Shown: piece by piece, positions 8,788-17,835 of the stretch | Numbering within the stretch: the first letter of the stretch is position 1 | Layout: the number at the start of each line of letters is the position of its first letter | NCBI GenBank assembly: GCA_028687975.1 | Contig: JAQTZD010000012.1 | Span: 1 to 43,931 of the forward strand | DNA length: 43,931 bases | Source: Sediminibacterium sp. | GTDB taxonomy: Bacteria; Bacteroidota; Bacteroidia; Chitinophagales; Chitinophagaceae | Direction: 5' to 3' | The notes under the pieces: generated by a model | Seen by the model: only the letters and a program-made list of their open reading frames with translations | Databases searched by the model: none | What the model was told of the DNA's origin: nothing | Program-made: the position numbers and the translations under genes

Positions 8788-11139
8788 ATGAAAACAATTT
8801 CCGGGAGCAAATCCATCGCACTTACCTTATTGCTGTTTTCTGCAACAGCAGGTTATAATCCAATTGAGGCGCAACAACAAACCATCATAGACGAACGCAT
8901 TCACCAGGTGAAATTGAGCAGCGGCTTAACCCTTGGTTATTCTGCAAAATCAGGTGTAAAATTAATTGAGCAAGACGGTCAGGTATTCAAAGATTTAAAC
9001 AGAAACGGTTCACTGGAACCCTATGAAGACTGGAGGCTTCCTGCAGCGCAACGTGCAAAGGATCTGGCATCGAGGCTAACAATTGAACAAATAGCCGGTT
9101 TAATGCTGTACAGCCGTCATCAGGCAGTTCCTGCACATCCCGGAGGATTCATGGGAGGAACCTACGGAGGTAAAATATTTTCAGCAAGCGGCAGCAAATC
9201 ATCTGATCCCACCGACCAACAAAAACAATTCCTGATAAAAGATCATTTACGGCATGTTTTGATCACTTCTGTAGAAAGTCCGGAAGTTTCTGCAAGTTGG
9301 AGCAACAATATACAGGAGTTGGCAGAAGGGATTGGTTTTGGTATCCCCGCAAACAACAGTTCCGACCCAAGACACAATGCCAGTAAAACTGCTGAATACA
9401 ATGCGGGGGCTGGTGGTCTTATTTCTTACTGGCCGGAGGAACTGGGCTTATCGGCCACATTTGATCCTGCAGTCACGAGGCAATTTGGTACCATTGCCGC
9501 AAGAGAATACCGGGCATTGGGAATAACAACTGCATTATCTCCACAGATCGATCTGTCAACAGAGCCAAGATGGAACCGCTTTATCGGAACTTTTGGGGAA
9601 GACCCGCAACTGGCAACCGATATGGCAAGAGCCTATATAGATGGATTTCAAAGTTCAGCAAGTAATGGAGAAACAGATAAAGGCTGGGGTACGCACAGTG
9701 TGAATGCCATGGTTAAACACTGGCCCGGAGGCGGCGCTCAGGAAGGGGGAAGAGACGCACACTTTGCCTATGGAAAGTTTGCTGTGTATCCGGGAGACCA
9801 CTTCAACCTGCACCTCAAACCCTTTACCGAGGGAGCTTTGAAGCTGTCCGGAAAAACCGGGGAAGCCTCTGCGATCATGCCGTATTATACCATTTCATAT
9901 AACCAGGATAAAAAATACGGAGAAAATGTAGGCAATGGATTCAGCAAGTACATGGTTACAGACCTGCTCAGGAATAAATATGGTTACAATGGAGTTGTTT
10001 GTACAGACTGGCTCATCACCGGCAATGAAGGGCCTTCACCGGATGTTTTTGCAGGAAAGCCATGGGGGGTAGAAAAACTTACTATAGCAGAACGGCATTA
10101 TAAGGCGCTGATGGCCGGTGTAGACCAGTTTGGCGGAAACAATGATGTTGAACCTGTTATAGAAGCCTACGGAATGGGGGTGAAAGAACATGGAGCAACG
10201 TATATGCGTGAAAGATTTGAAGTTTCCGCTGTTCGTTTACTGTTGAACATTTTCCGGGTAGGCTTATTCGAAAACCCCTACCTCAACCCGGAAGAAAGTC
10301 GAAAACTGGTGGGCAATCCTGAATTCATGAAAGCCGGCTACGAAGCACAACTCAAGTCGATTGTGCTTTTGAAAAACAGGCATCATACCCTGCCGCTAAA
10401 AACCGGAAAAACGGTTTATGTACCTAAAAGAATCGTTCCCCCATCTCTGGACTTTTTTGGCAATCCAACGCCGCAGTATGAGGAAATGCCGGTTAATATA
10501 AGCCTGCTGAAAAAATATTTTAATACTACAGACGATCCGGATCAGGCAGACTTTGCCATTGTATTCATCAAGAGCCCTGTGAGCAACGGGTACAGCAAGG
10601 CCAACAGAGAAGCAGGTGGAAACGGATACCTTCCCATCAGTCTTCAGTTAAAGGACTATACGGCTGTGGAGGCAAGGGAGCAGAGCATGGCTGCCGGAGA
10701 TCCTGTAGTAGATCCGGGTATCACCAACCGGTCCTATAAAGGAAAGACTGCCAAATCGAACAGCTATCCCGATTTGAATACCATATTAGAAACAAAGCGG
10801 CTGATGAAGGGAAAGCCGGTGATTGTATCTGTAAGCATTTCCAACCCAATGGTTTTTGCAGATTTTGAAAAAGAGGTGGATGCCATTGTGGGTGAATTTG
10901 GCGTGCAGGTGGACGCCATCATGGATGTGCTCACCGGAAAAGCAACGCCTTCCGGATTACTTCCATTGCAGATGCCGGTGAATATGGGAACGGTTGAAAA
11001 ACAAAAAGAGGATGTTCCGCACGATATGATACCATACAAAGATTCCGAAGGTCATGTATATGATTTCGGCTACGGATTAAACTGGAAAGGAGTAATAAAA
11101 GATGCCAGAAACAGCTGGTATAAAGGCGGTAAACGTTGA
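8788..11139 (+). CDS. Exported glycoside hydrolase family 3 beta-glucosidase-type enzyme
   Basis: A 783-residue protein with a signal peptide (residues 1 to about 29, ending IEAQQ). It has the GH3 arrangement: an N-terminal (beta/alpha)8 barrel with 'EDWRLPAAQRAKDLASRL' and the substrate-binding 'KHWPGGGAQEGGRDAH'. The nucleophile Asp407 is in 'GVVCTDW'. The C-terminal alpha/beta domain starts near 'LKSIVLLKNRHHTLPL', and a fibronectin-like tail ends at 'FGYGLNW'. GH3 enzymes release glucose or related sugars from the non-reducing ends of beta-linked oligosaccharides in the periplasm. The exact linkage is not predictable. It starts 76 bases after psuG; the two are on the same strand but unlikely to be functionally linked. 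Confidence 0.88.
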   Translation: MKTISGSKSIALTLLLFSATAGYNPIEAQQQTIIDERIHQVKLSSGLTLGYSAKSGVKLIEQDGQVFKDLNRNGSLEPYEDWRLPAAQRAKDLASRLTIEQIAGLMLYSRHQAVPAHPGGFMGGTYGGKIFSASGSKSSDPTDQQKQFLIKDHLRHVLITSVESPEVSASWSNNIQELAEGIGFGIPANNSSDPRHNASKTAEYNAGAGGLISYWPEELGLSATFDPAVTRQFGTIAAREYRALGITTALSPQIDLSTEPRWNRFIGTFGEDPQLATDMARAYIDGFQSSASNGETDKGWGTHSVNAMVKHWPGGGAQEGGRDAHFAYGKFAVYPGDHFNLHLKPFTEGALKLSGKTGEASAIMPYYTISYNQDKKYGENVGNGFSKYMVTDLLRNKYGYNGVVCTDWLITGNEGPSPDVFAGKPWGVEKLTIAERHYKALMAGVDQFGGNNDVEPVIEAYGMGVKEHGATYMRERFEVSAVRLLLNIFRVGLFENPYLNPEESRKLVGNPEFMKAGYEAQLKSIVLLKNRHHTLPLKTGKTVYVPKRIVPPSLDFFGNPTPQYEEMPVNISLLKKYFNTTDDPDQADFAIVFIKSPVSNGYSKANREAGGNGYLPISLQLKDYTAVEAREQSMAAGDPVVDPGITNRSYKGKTAKSNSYPDLNTILETKRLMKGKPVIVSVSISNPMVFADFEKEVDAIVGEFGVQVDAIMDVLTGKATPSGLLPLQMPVNMGTVEKQKEDVPHDMIPYKDSEGHVYDFGYGLNWKGVIKDARNSWYKGGKR

Positions 11140-11163
11140 AATATATTTTTGAAAGGGTTTGTT

Positions 11164-13398
11164 TTAAAAACTAAATCCAATGGTAACATAGGTTTGTAGC
11201 GTTCTGGACTGATCGCTATACATGCCACTCAGCTCAATAGGGCCCAGAAGTGACCGATAGGCAAATGTAAGGGCATGGCCGGTTAACCACCCCGGCTTCT
11301 GCAGCTGATTTTCGTTGCCTAAAAAATTATTGGCCAGTACGCCGCTTTGTCCGATCAGGTAAAATGCCGGAAGAAGCTTCCATCTTAAAGAGAGTTGCAT
11401 CGATGTAACACTGTGCGAGAATATCGTCATGTCTTGCAATCCCGGAAAAAGAATCTGGTTTCTGTACATTCTGTTCAGCCCACCTACCGAAAAAGCATTG
11501 AAGATGTTTTGACGTGCATCAAAATTGATACCCGACTGGAATAAACCAGACAGGGTAAACTTTGCAGAAACAGGTGTATAAAACGCCATATTCAATGTAG
11601 CCTGCGTATAGGTGTTGGCGCTGATGGTTAAAGAATCAGGGGTATCGATCACCACGCCCCTGGAAGAATAAAACAATTTCTGGCGCTGATGGTAAATCTG
11701 GCCGAGTTCAGCCTTGAGCTTAACACCCCGGTCGGGATAAAGCGGTTTATCCAGTGTATTCAGATGATAGTAGCCAAAGCTGGTCAGGAATTGATTACGC
11801 CCGTTGATTTCCAGTACAGACTGAATGATTGGCCGGTATTGCACCCACTCATAACTGGTACCCGCACCAAATACATGGTTTCTGCTCACAGAAGATTGAA
11901 GCTTCACTTCAAACTTAAAATAGTTTTGCCGGTACAAACCATCTTTTTTGAAATCATCATAGGTGTTCACCTTCAGCGATTCGAACTGAATATCGGGTAT
12001 CAGGGCAATCTGTTTATTCTTATCTATGTACTGCAAGTGTTCTCCGCGAAAACGAAAATTCTCACCAACATTAAACGTCACAAAAGAACGGGAGTTGGGG
12101 AAGAAATAATTTCGTGTAGTAATATTACCAATCAGGCTGATCCCGGTAAAGGTATTGTAATGAATACCCAGTTTACTTAGCATCGGTGTGTTTTCATCCA
12201 CTTCAAAAGAAATCAACGCTTTGCCATCACCTTCCGGAAGCAGGTTATAATGAACGTAATTGTAATACCGGGTTCCGCTGGCCCTTCGTATCATATCGGA
12301 CAGGTCTTGTACTGTATAACTTTTGAGCGGCTGAAAATGAATACTACTCAAAAAAGCGTTGACCGGCATTTGTTTAAGTCCTTTCACTTCAAAACTGGTA
12401 ATAAATACCGATTGCGGCTGCTCTACCTTCTTTTGTACAGGCTTACCATACAAGATGTTCAACGAGTCTGCAAGACGCTTGAAGATTGGATAAAGACTGT
12501 CTCCTTTTGCGTTACCCGAGTCTATAATTTCATTGGACTTGTCAAAACTTCCTGTACTGAAATTTCTGAAGTTATGGTCTATATAATAGTCACAAAGCTC
12601 AATTTGCTTTTTAAATCCTTCTGCATTTTTAAAGAAAGAAATCTGTACCAGGATCTGTGCAGGATTCGTTAATTGTTCTTTTGAATACAATCCGTGAGAT
12701 ACGTTACTGCCAATAACAATATCTGCGCCCATCTCTTTCACATCGGTAACAGGAAAGTTTCGGACCACCCCGCCATCCACCAGTTTGCGGTCAAAATTAT
12801 CTACGGTTGTAAAAACACCAGGTATGGCCATGCTGGCACGGATGGCTGTAACTATTTCTCCTCTGTCCTGTACTACAACATCCCCATTGGATATATCTGT
12901 AGCAATACATTTAAAAGGAATGGGGAGCTGATCAAATTGTTTAATGTGATAAACCGGAAAATACAGTTCCGAGAGTTTAATCCATAATTCCTGTGCTTCC
13001 AATGCGCCTGTTGGTAAACTGAATTTCCCCTTTGAATAAGGCAACTCAATCGCATATTTACTGTACTCCTCTTTTTCTTCCATAGAAAGAGAGCGCATGG
13101 TTGTCTGATTCGTCAGCAACACCCGCCAGTCCAGTTTTCTGGCAATGTCTTCAATATCTTTTCCTGAATATCCTATTGCATACAACGAGCCAACCACACT
13201 ACCCATACTGGTACCTGTAATATAATCTACTTTCAGCCCAGCGGAATCAATGGCTTTAAGAATTCCAATATGTGCCAACCCTTTTGCACCACCACCACTC
13301 AGGGTAAGGCCAATTTTAGGACGGGAGGATTGCTGCGCATGGACCACTTGTAGTGCAGTCACAAAGAAAAAAAGGGTGGAATAAATCAGCAGTTTCAT
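11164..13398 (-). CDS. Patatin-like phospholipase fused to BamA-type outer-membrane barrel (type Vd-like)
   Basis: A 744-residue protein. A signal peptide ends near residue 21 (VVHAQQ). A patatin domain follows (~28-230), with the oxyanion loop GGGAKG (35-40), nucleophile Ser64 in GTSMG and the Asp of the dyad in 'VDGGVVRNFPV' near residue 210. A POTRA-like linker (~320-395) leads to a 16-strand-type surface-antigen barrel ending in Phe-Ser-Phe, the C-terminal aromatic signal for outer-membrane assembly. The order patatin-POTRA-barrel is that of the type Vd secretion proteins (PlpD family) and of Bacteroidota NTE-like proteins. It probably hydrolyses phospholipids at the cell surface or periplasm. 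All three catalytic motifs are intact. It is divergent from the cytochrome gene. Confidence 0.88.
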   Translation of the reverse strand: MKLLIYSTLFFFVTALQVVHAQQSSRPKIGLTLSGGGAKGLAHIGILKAIDSAGLKVDYITGTSMGSVVGSLYAIGYSGKDIEDIARKLDWRVLLTNQTTMRSLSMEEKEEYSKYAIELPYSKGKFSLPTGALEAQELWIKLSELYFPVYHIKQFDQLPIPFKCIATDISNGDVVVQDRGEIVTAIRASMAIPGVFTTVDNFDRKLVDGGVVRNFPVTDVKEMGADIVIGSNVSHGLYSKEQLTNPAQILVQISFFKNAEGFKKQIELCDYYIDHNFRNFSTGSFDKSNEIIDSGNAKGDSLYPIFKRLADSLNILYGKPVQKKVEQPQSVFITSFEVKGLKQMPVNAFLSSIHFQPLKSYTVQDLSDMIRRASGTRYYNYVHYNLLPEGDGKALISFEVDENTPMLSKLGIHYNTFTGISLIGNITTRNYFFPNSRSFVTFNVGENFRFRGEHLQYIDKNKQIALIPDIQFESLKVNTYDDFKKDGLYRQNYFKFEVKLQSSVSRNHVFGAGTSYEWVQYRPIIQSVLEINGRNQFLTSFGYYHLNTLDKPLYPDRGVKLKAELGQIYHQRQKLFYSSRGVVIDTPDSLTISANTYTQATLNMAFYTPVSAKFTLSGLFQSGINFDARQNIFNAFSVGGLNRMYRNQILFPGLQDMTIFSHSVTSMQLSLRWKLLPAFYLIGQSGVLANNFLGNENQLQKPGWLTGHALTFAYRSLLGPIELSGMYSDQSRTLQTYVTIGFSF

Positions 13399-13571
13399 GC
13401 CAGTAGGATAAAGTGATACAATTTAAGTTAAAAAGCTGGTATAGGAAGCAACCCGCTTGCCATTCAAATGCATTTTTAACCTTACAACACAGGTGTTTAA
13501 TAATTTCACATAAACATGTGATTGCACTGCACCCGTTCAGCCTGCATTTTTGCGCCTCATTAAAAAATGAT

Positions 13572-14141
13572 ATGAAAAATACAGTAATAGCAGGATTATT
13601 AATCACATCAGTGATTGCGTTCACATTTGCATGTACCAATGAACCAGAAACAGTAAAAGTAAAAGTGAGCAAAGACTCCTTGGTACAAAGGGGCAAATAC
13701 CTTGTAGAAGTAATTGGATGTGGTGATTGCCACACACCCAAAGTGATGACACCAATGGGACCTGTACCAGATACAGCACTCTTGTTAAGTGGTCACAGAC
13801 AAAATCTGCCTGAGCAGGAGATCAGCCAGGATGCATTTAAAAAAGGATGGGTGCTGTTTAATGGTGAAAACACCTCTCTTGCAACACCTGGATTTATTTC
13901 TTATGCTTCCAACCTGACTTCTGATTCAACCGGTATCGGATCATGGAGTTTTGAACAGTTTAAAACAGCACTGCAAAAAGGAAAATGGAAAGGGTTGGAA
14001 AACAGCCGGCCATTGTTCCCACCAATGCCATGGCAAAATTTTGCCAAACTGAAGGAGGAAGATGTTCGGGCTATTTATGAATACCTGCAATCTACCAGGC
14101 CAGTGAAAAATCAGCCACCAATGTCTAAGCCACGGATGTAA
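13572..14141 (+). CDS. c-type cytochrome, probable lipoprotein
   Basis: A 189-residue exported protein. The hydrophobic N-terminus ends in TFAC (Cys21), a plausible though not ideal lipobox. One haem c site, CGDCH, occupies residues 50-54. A Met in 'PLFPPMPW' near residue 160 is a candidate sixth ligand. The C-terminal helix 'LKEEDVRAIYEYLQS' is typical of class I cytochrome c. It probably carries electrons in the periplasm; the partner oxidoreductase is not encoded here. The open frame reaches further upstream, but the ATG at 13572 begins the signal sequence. Its stop codon directly abuts the stop of the convergent gene at 14142 with no intervening base, so there is no separate terminator. 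Confidence 0.82.
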   Translation: MKNTVIAGLLITSVIAFTFACTNEPETVKVKVSKDSLVQRGKYLVEVIGCGDCHTPKVMTPMGPVPDTALLLSGHRQNLPEQEISQDAFKKGWVLFNGENTSLATPGFISYASNLTSDSTGIGSWSFEQFKTALQKGKWKGLENSRPLFPPMPWQNFAKLKEEDVRAIYEYLQSTRPVKNQPPMSKPRM

Positions 14142-14471
14142 TTAAACAGCAGTTTTCAATTCAAAAGATTTACCCAACACCTCGCATATTTCGGATTTCA
14201 GTAAACCACTGCCTCCCCCAAAATGCGTAATGATTTTAATGTCCTGGTTTTTCACCAGGGCATTTTCTTTAATCCGGTTTTCCGTTTCTTCTGAAAGACC
14301 ACTGCTGATTATTATCAGGCGGGGTTCTCCGCACTTAACAACATCAAATGCCGACTGCTCACAGAAAGCCTCTTTGGCTTGCAGGCCTTCAAAGCAATTT
14401 ACCAGCCGCTTCAACAAAAGAACAATGGCTTCGTTCTTCCCAACAATTAAAACCTGTATCGGGTAATCCAT
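14142..14471 (-). CDS. Degenerate response-regulator receiver-like protein
   Basis: A 109-residue protein with the alternating pattern of a CheY-like receiver: 'IQVLIVGKNEAIVLLLKRLV' as strand 1 and helix 1, 'PRLIIISSGLSEE' as strand 3, and 'DIKIITHFG' as strand 4. The phospho-acceptor Asp normally found at the end of strand 3 is Ser (ISSG), and the acidic pair after strand 1 is Gly-Lys, so phosphorylation is not expected. It may act as a phosphorylation-independent adaptor. It follows the pirin gene by three bases on the same strand and is therefore in an operon with it. The fold assignment is inference from pattern. Confidence 0.6.
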   Translation of the reverse strand: MDYPIQVLIVGKNEAIVLLLKRLVNCFEGLQAKEAFCEQSAFDVVKCGEPRLIIISSGLSEETENRIKENALVKNQDIKIITHFGGGSGLLKSEICEVLGKSFELKTAV

Positions 14472-14474
14472 AAA

Positions 14475-15191
14475 CTATTTCATAGGAATTTCCATCAGTA
14501 AAATCTCTGTATCGCCGGTCAGCGCCTGCAGATCAAACTGTTCAAGATCGGAGAGCCCCAGTCCATCACGTTGGTCCAAATCTATTCCATTCACCATGAA
14601 CTGTCCTTTCAGCACAAATACATAAACACCGTTTCCGGGCTTCCGGACAGAATAGCTGGCTGCCACATCTTTATCAAAATTACCCATATGGAACCAGGCG
14701 TCCTGATGAATCCAAACACCCTCATCTGCTTCATTGGGAGACAAAATTTGTTGCAACTTATTTTTACGGTCCGCTTCGTTCAATGTAATCTGATCGTAAC
14801 GCGGCGTTACATTTCGTTTATTGGGAAACACCCAGATTTGAAGAAACTTCACTTGTTCTCCCTTGTTCTTGTTGTATTCGCTGTGATAAATTCCCGTTCC
14901 AGCGCTCATCACCTGAATGTCTCCTTTACGGATTACAGCGGTATTACCCATGCTGTCTTTGTGTTCAAGATCTCCTTCCAACGGAATACTGATGATTTCC
15001 ATATTGTCGTGCGGATGTTCGCCAAACCCCATCCCACCGCTTACCGTATCGTCGTTCAGTACCCGGAGAGCGCCAAACTGAATCCTTTCAGGATTATAAT
15101 ATCCTGCAAAGCTGAATGTGTGAAAACTTTTCAGCCAGCCATGGTTCGCAACACCTCTTGTGTTCGCTTTATGTAATACTGTTTTTGCCAT
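14475..15191 (-). CDS. Pirin family protein (YhhW-like)
   Basis: A 238-residue bicupin. The N-terminal cupin shows the metal ligands of the pirin family: His59 and His61 in 'GEHPHDNMEI', then the His and Glu in 'GIYHSEYN' (about residues 102 and 104). Pirins of the YhhW type bind Fe(II) or another metal, and some have quercetin 2,3-dioxygenase activity; the physiological substrate is mostly unknown. The ORF extends 13 codons upstream, but the ATG at 15191 (MAKTVLHKANTRG) matches the usual N-terminus. It is divergent from a second pirin gene (15322), leaving 130 bases for two promoters, and is followed within three bases by the degenerate receiver gene. Confidence 0.88.
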   Translation of the reverse strand: MAKTVLHKANTRGVANHGWLKSFHTFSFAGYYNPERIQFGALRVLNDDTVSGGMGFGEHPHDNMEIISIPLEGDLEHKDSMGNTAVIRKGDIQVMSAGTGIYHSEYNKNKGEQVKFLQIWVFPNKRNVTPRYDQITLNEADRKNKLQQILSPNEADEGVWIHQDAWFHMGNFDKDVAASYSVRKPGNGVYVFVLKGQFMVNGIDLDQRDGLGLSDLEQFDLQALTGDTEILLMEIPMK

Positions 15192-15321
15192 ATCGATTGA
15201 TTTTAATAAAGCAAAATTCGAATCTTTCAAGGAGAATAATCTTAATATAGATTAACTTAATGCTGAATATTAAACCGGAATTTTATGCTGCTTTGTAGTT
15301 TACATACACAAAATCTTTCTT

Positions 15322-16206
15322 ATGTCTAATATTCAATTAATCATAGAAGAACGTGCGGCCGATATCGGCCAATTCCTGGTAGGTCGCTTGTTGCCTTTCA
15401 GACAAAAAAGAATGGTTGGCCCGTTCATTTATATAGACCATATGGGGCCTGTAAAAATGAGCGAGCGCGAAAACTTCGACGTAATGCCCCATCCCCATAT
15501 CGGGTTGTCCACGTTAACCTACCTGTTCGAAGGGTCTATCATGCACCGGGACTCCATCGGTAGCGAGGTAGAAATAAAACCCGGAGCAGTAAACTGGATG
15601 ACAGCAGGAAAGGGCATTGTTCATTCAGAAAGAACTCCGGAATACCTGCGCCACTCCTCCAAAAACATGCATGGTTTGCAGATCTGGGTGGCGCTTCCAC
15701 GGGCACTCGAACAAATGGAGCCAGGTTTTGCACACATCAACGAAGAAGCGATTCCCACCTGGCAAGACGGAACCGTACAGTACAAGCTGATTGCCGGAGA
15801 AGCATTTGGCAGAGTATCTCCCGTTCCTGTTCACAGTAAATTTTTTCTGCTGGAAATTAAAAGCAGCACTACCCAAACCCTCAACATTGGCCATGCATTG
15901 TATGGAGAATCAGGTTTATACATACTCGAAGGGGGCATAGAAAGCGATCAGATCAATTATGGGCCAAAGCAGGTATTGGTAGCTAAAGAAAGCAGCTTGT
16001 GCCGTTTTACCATTCAGGCCAACAGCACCATTTATCTGTTTGGCGGAGAACCCTTTCCGGAGGAAAGATTCATCGACTGGAATTTTGTATCCAGCAACAA
16101 AGAATTAATAGAAGCTGCAAAACAAAAATGGGAAGTTCAGTGCTTTGATAAAGTAATAGGAGACGAAACCGACTTCGTCCCTTATCCAACAAGAATCAAA
16201 AAATAA
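15322..16206 (+). CDS. Pirin family protein (long form)
   Basis: A 294-residue classical pirin with the family signature 'VGPFIYIDHMGP' near residue 32, metal-site motifs 'HPHIGLSTLTYLFEG' and 'GIVHSER', and a C-terminal 'EPFPEERFIDWNFVSS' motif. Relative to the neighbouring YhhW-like pirin it is longer and belongs to a different subgroup. Pirins are cupin-fold metalloproteins implicated in redox sensing and central metabolism. It is divergent from the other pirin and is followed after five bases by the truncated OsmC gene, with which it was probably co-transcribed; pirin and OsmC-type genes both occur in oxidative-stress loci. Confidence 0.9.
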   Translation: MSNIQLIIEERAADIGQFLVGRLLPFRQKRMVGPFIYIDHMGPVKMSERENFDVMPHPHIGLSTLTYLFEGSIMHRDSIGSEVEIKPGAVNWMTAGKGIVHSERTPEYLRHSSKNMHGLQIWVALPRALEQMEPGFAHINEEAIPTWQDGTVQYKLIAGEAFGRVSPVPVHSKFFLLEIKSSTTQTLNIGHALYGESGLYILEGGIESDQINYGPKQVLVAKESSLCRFTIQANSTIYLFGGEPFPEERFIDWNFVSSNKELIEAAKQKWEVQCFDKVIGDETDFVPYPTRIKK

Positions 16207-16211
16207 GCAGT

Positions 16212-16512
16212 ATGACAAAGCGGATTTAGCCCCAAAGAGCTCTTGCTTGCAGCTCTGGCCGCTTGTACCAGCGCTACCCTCCGTATGTATGCAGACAGAA
16301 AAGGATGGGATTTACAGGAGGTAAATATTGACCTGGATCTGCAAAAAGCAGAAGGGGCAGATAAAACGGCCATCCACCGAAACATCCGGCTGATTGGTAA
16401 CCTGGACCAGGCACAAAAGGAACGACTGCTGTATATCGCCAATGCATGTCCGGTTCACAAAATACTCAGTAACCCTATTGAAATCAATACCATTATTGAA
16501 CAATCAGTTTAA
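16212..16512 (+). pseudogene. OsmC/YhfA-type peroxiredoxin remnant, N-terminus lost
   Basis: The frame ending at 16512 encodes 'GFSPKELLLAALAACTSAT' followed by 'LRMYADRKGWDLQEVNI' and 'YIANACPVHKIL'. This is the C-terminal two thirds of an OsmC-family protein, with both redox Cys residues present. Intact family members have about 40-45 residues before this point. Here an ATG at 16212 opens in a different frame and stops after five codons (ATG ACA AAG CGG ATT TAG), and the OsmC frame itself has a TGA at 16213. The simplest reading is a deletion that joined the original start region to codon ~45 out of frame. Translation from TTG 16243 could give an 89-residue fragment. Its 3' end overlaps the convergent hydrolase gene by 20 bases. 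Confidence 0.72.
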
Positions 16513-17713
16513 CTTTCTTGCATGTTCCTTCCAGTAAATCATTGAGCTGTTCAGTGATAGTAGCCATACCCCGGGTAGTATTCCAGGTATTGGTAAAAGC
16601 AACCAGGGTAATATCCTGATCTGCATCATTAACCATTCTGGACAAATACCCTTCGTGTGCACCATTGTGCCCCCATCCCAATTCGGGAACATAAAACATG
16701 CCACAGGCATACGTTTCAGCCCCTGGAACATCAGTAGGGTACTTTTTCATTATATCGGTAACGGTAGCTAATTTCAACACACCGTTTCCCCGCATGAGGT
16801 TACGCAGAAACCTGGCCAGGTTTTCGGGCGTAGTGATCACATTGCCCTCTGCAATATTTCCGGATACATTGGAAAGGGTGCATTCCTTCACCGCAGGTGT
16901 AAAATAAAAACCTTTCACAAAGGGCTCGGGTAAAGTCTGGTCGGTTCCGGAGAATGGAAAACTGGTATTGGTCAGGCCCATGGGTACAACAATATTTTCC
17001 ATCAGAAACTGCGAATACGTTTTGCCAGATACCCTTTCAATAATTTTTCCAAGGATTGAGTAACCGGTATTGGAGTAGTGGTGAATTTTCCTGGGAAGAT
17101 CATAGGCTACCTGACACTGCGCTACTACACCAACGAGTTCGTCAAATCCAAAGCTGTGGCGCGGATCTGATCCTGCTATATAATCCATGTAATTCATTCC
17201 CTTATATGGAACGTTTGCAGAAATATTGGCCGGAATATTATCATTGGTAACATCGTATACACCGGCATTGTGTTGCAATAAATCCCTGATGGTAATCTGG
17301 TCCTTATAAGGGATATTGTATTGCATGTTCAATGGTATGTAGGTAAGGCTGGTACCGGGAATCGTATCTACGATTTTAGCATCCAGGTTCAGCTTTTTTT
17401 CCTGTGCCAGCAAAAGCACTGCTGCGGCAGTAAAGGTTTTGGTATTACTGGCCGCCCTGAAATGGACCTGATCGGTCGTTCCGGACCCCAGACCCGAACT
17501 GGCAAAATACTGGCCCTTTGGTGAAATCACTTTCAATGCAATGCCTCCAGGATAATTGGGATACTTTGCTTTATACAGGCTCATCATGGAATCTACCGCC
17601 AACTGAATTTTTTGCTGAATAGCGGTATTCACCGGCTCAATGGTGTTACTTTTACTGCACCCGAACAAAAGGCCTGAAAAGAGGAACGGGGTAAAGAGCA
17701 GCTGCTTTTTCAT
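16493..17713 (-). CDS. Serine hydrolase, beta-lactamase/DD-carboxypeptidase fold, lipoprotein
   Basis: A 406-residue protein with a lipobox LLFGC (Cys19). It carries the class C beta-lactamase/penicillin-binding protein motifs: Ser89-x-x-Lys92 (SNTK) with the nucleophilic Ser, a Tyr-Ser-Asn near residue 217 ('HYSNTGYSILG'), and 'WGHNGAHEGY', which replaces the KTG triad with His-x-Gly as is usual in this group. Such proteins act as D-Ala-D-Ala peptidases, esterases or peptidases in the periplasm; beta-lactam resistance should not be assumed. It ends 20 bases inside the OsmC remnant. The gene upstream on the same strand (ceramide operon) ends 122 bases away, so this gene may be transcribed separately. 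Confidence 0.85.
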   Translation of the reverse strand: MKKQLLFTPFLFSGLLFGCSKSNTIEPVNTAIQQKIQLAVDSMMSLYKAKYPNYPGGIALKVISPKGQYFASSGLGSGTTDQVHFRAASNTKTFTAAAVLLLAQEKKLNLDAKIVDTIPGTSLTYIPLNMQYNIPYKDQITIRDLLQHNAGVYDVTNDNIPANISANVPYKGMNYMDYIAGSDPRHSFGFDELVGVVAQCQVAYDLPRKIHHYSNTGYSILGKIIERVSGKTYSQFLMENIVVPMGLTNTSFPFSGTDQTLPEPFVKGFYFTPAVKECTLSNVSGNIAEGNVITTPENLARFLRNLMRGNGVLKLATVTDIMKKYPTDVPGAETYACGMFYVPELGWGHNGAHEGYLSRMVNDADQDITLVAFTNTWNTTRGMATITEQLNDLLEGTCKKVKLIVQ

Positions 17714-17772
17714 AAACCTGATTTAATTGAGTTTACCGAACCTTTAAAGCTACGCACAGCTAGCAGCAGGAT

Positions 17773-17790
17773 CAATGACAAAGGTCATTG
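17773..17790. repeat. Short inverted repeat
   Basis: CAATGAC-AAAG-GTCATTG, a perfect 7-bp inverted repeat with a four-base spacer, lies between the ceramide operon and the hydrolase gene. No T-run follows on either strand, so an operator for the hydrolase promoter is as likely as a terminator. Confidence 0.35.
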
Positions 17791-17835
17791 CAGGAGTCAG
17801 AAAAAAAACTTATATTATAAAAGGGTATGTTGTTC

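Noticed and set aside
16493..17713. Beta-lactam resistance gene
   Set aside because: The fold and Ser-x-x-Lys are those of a broad serine hydrolase family. No resistance subclass motif is clear, so only the general function is given.
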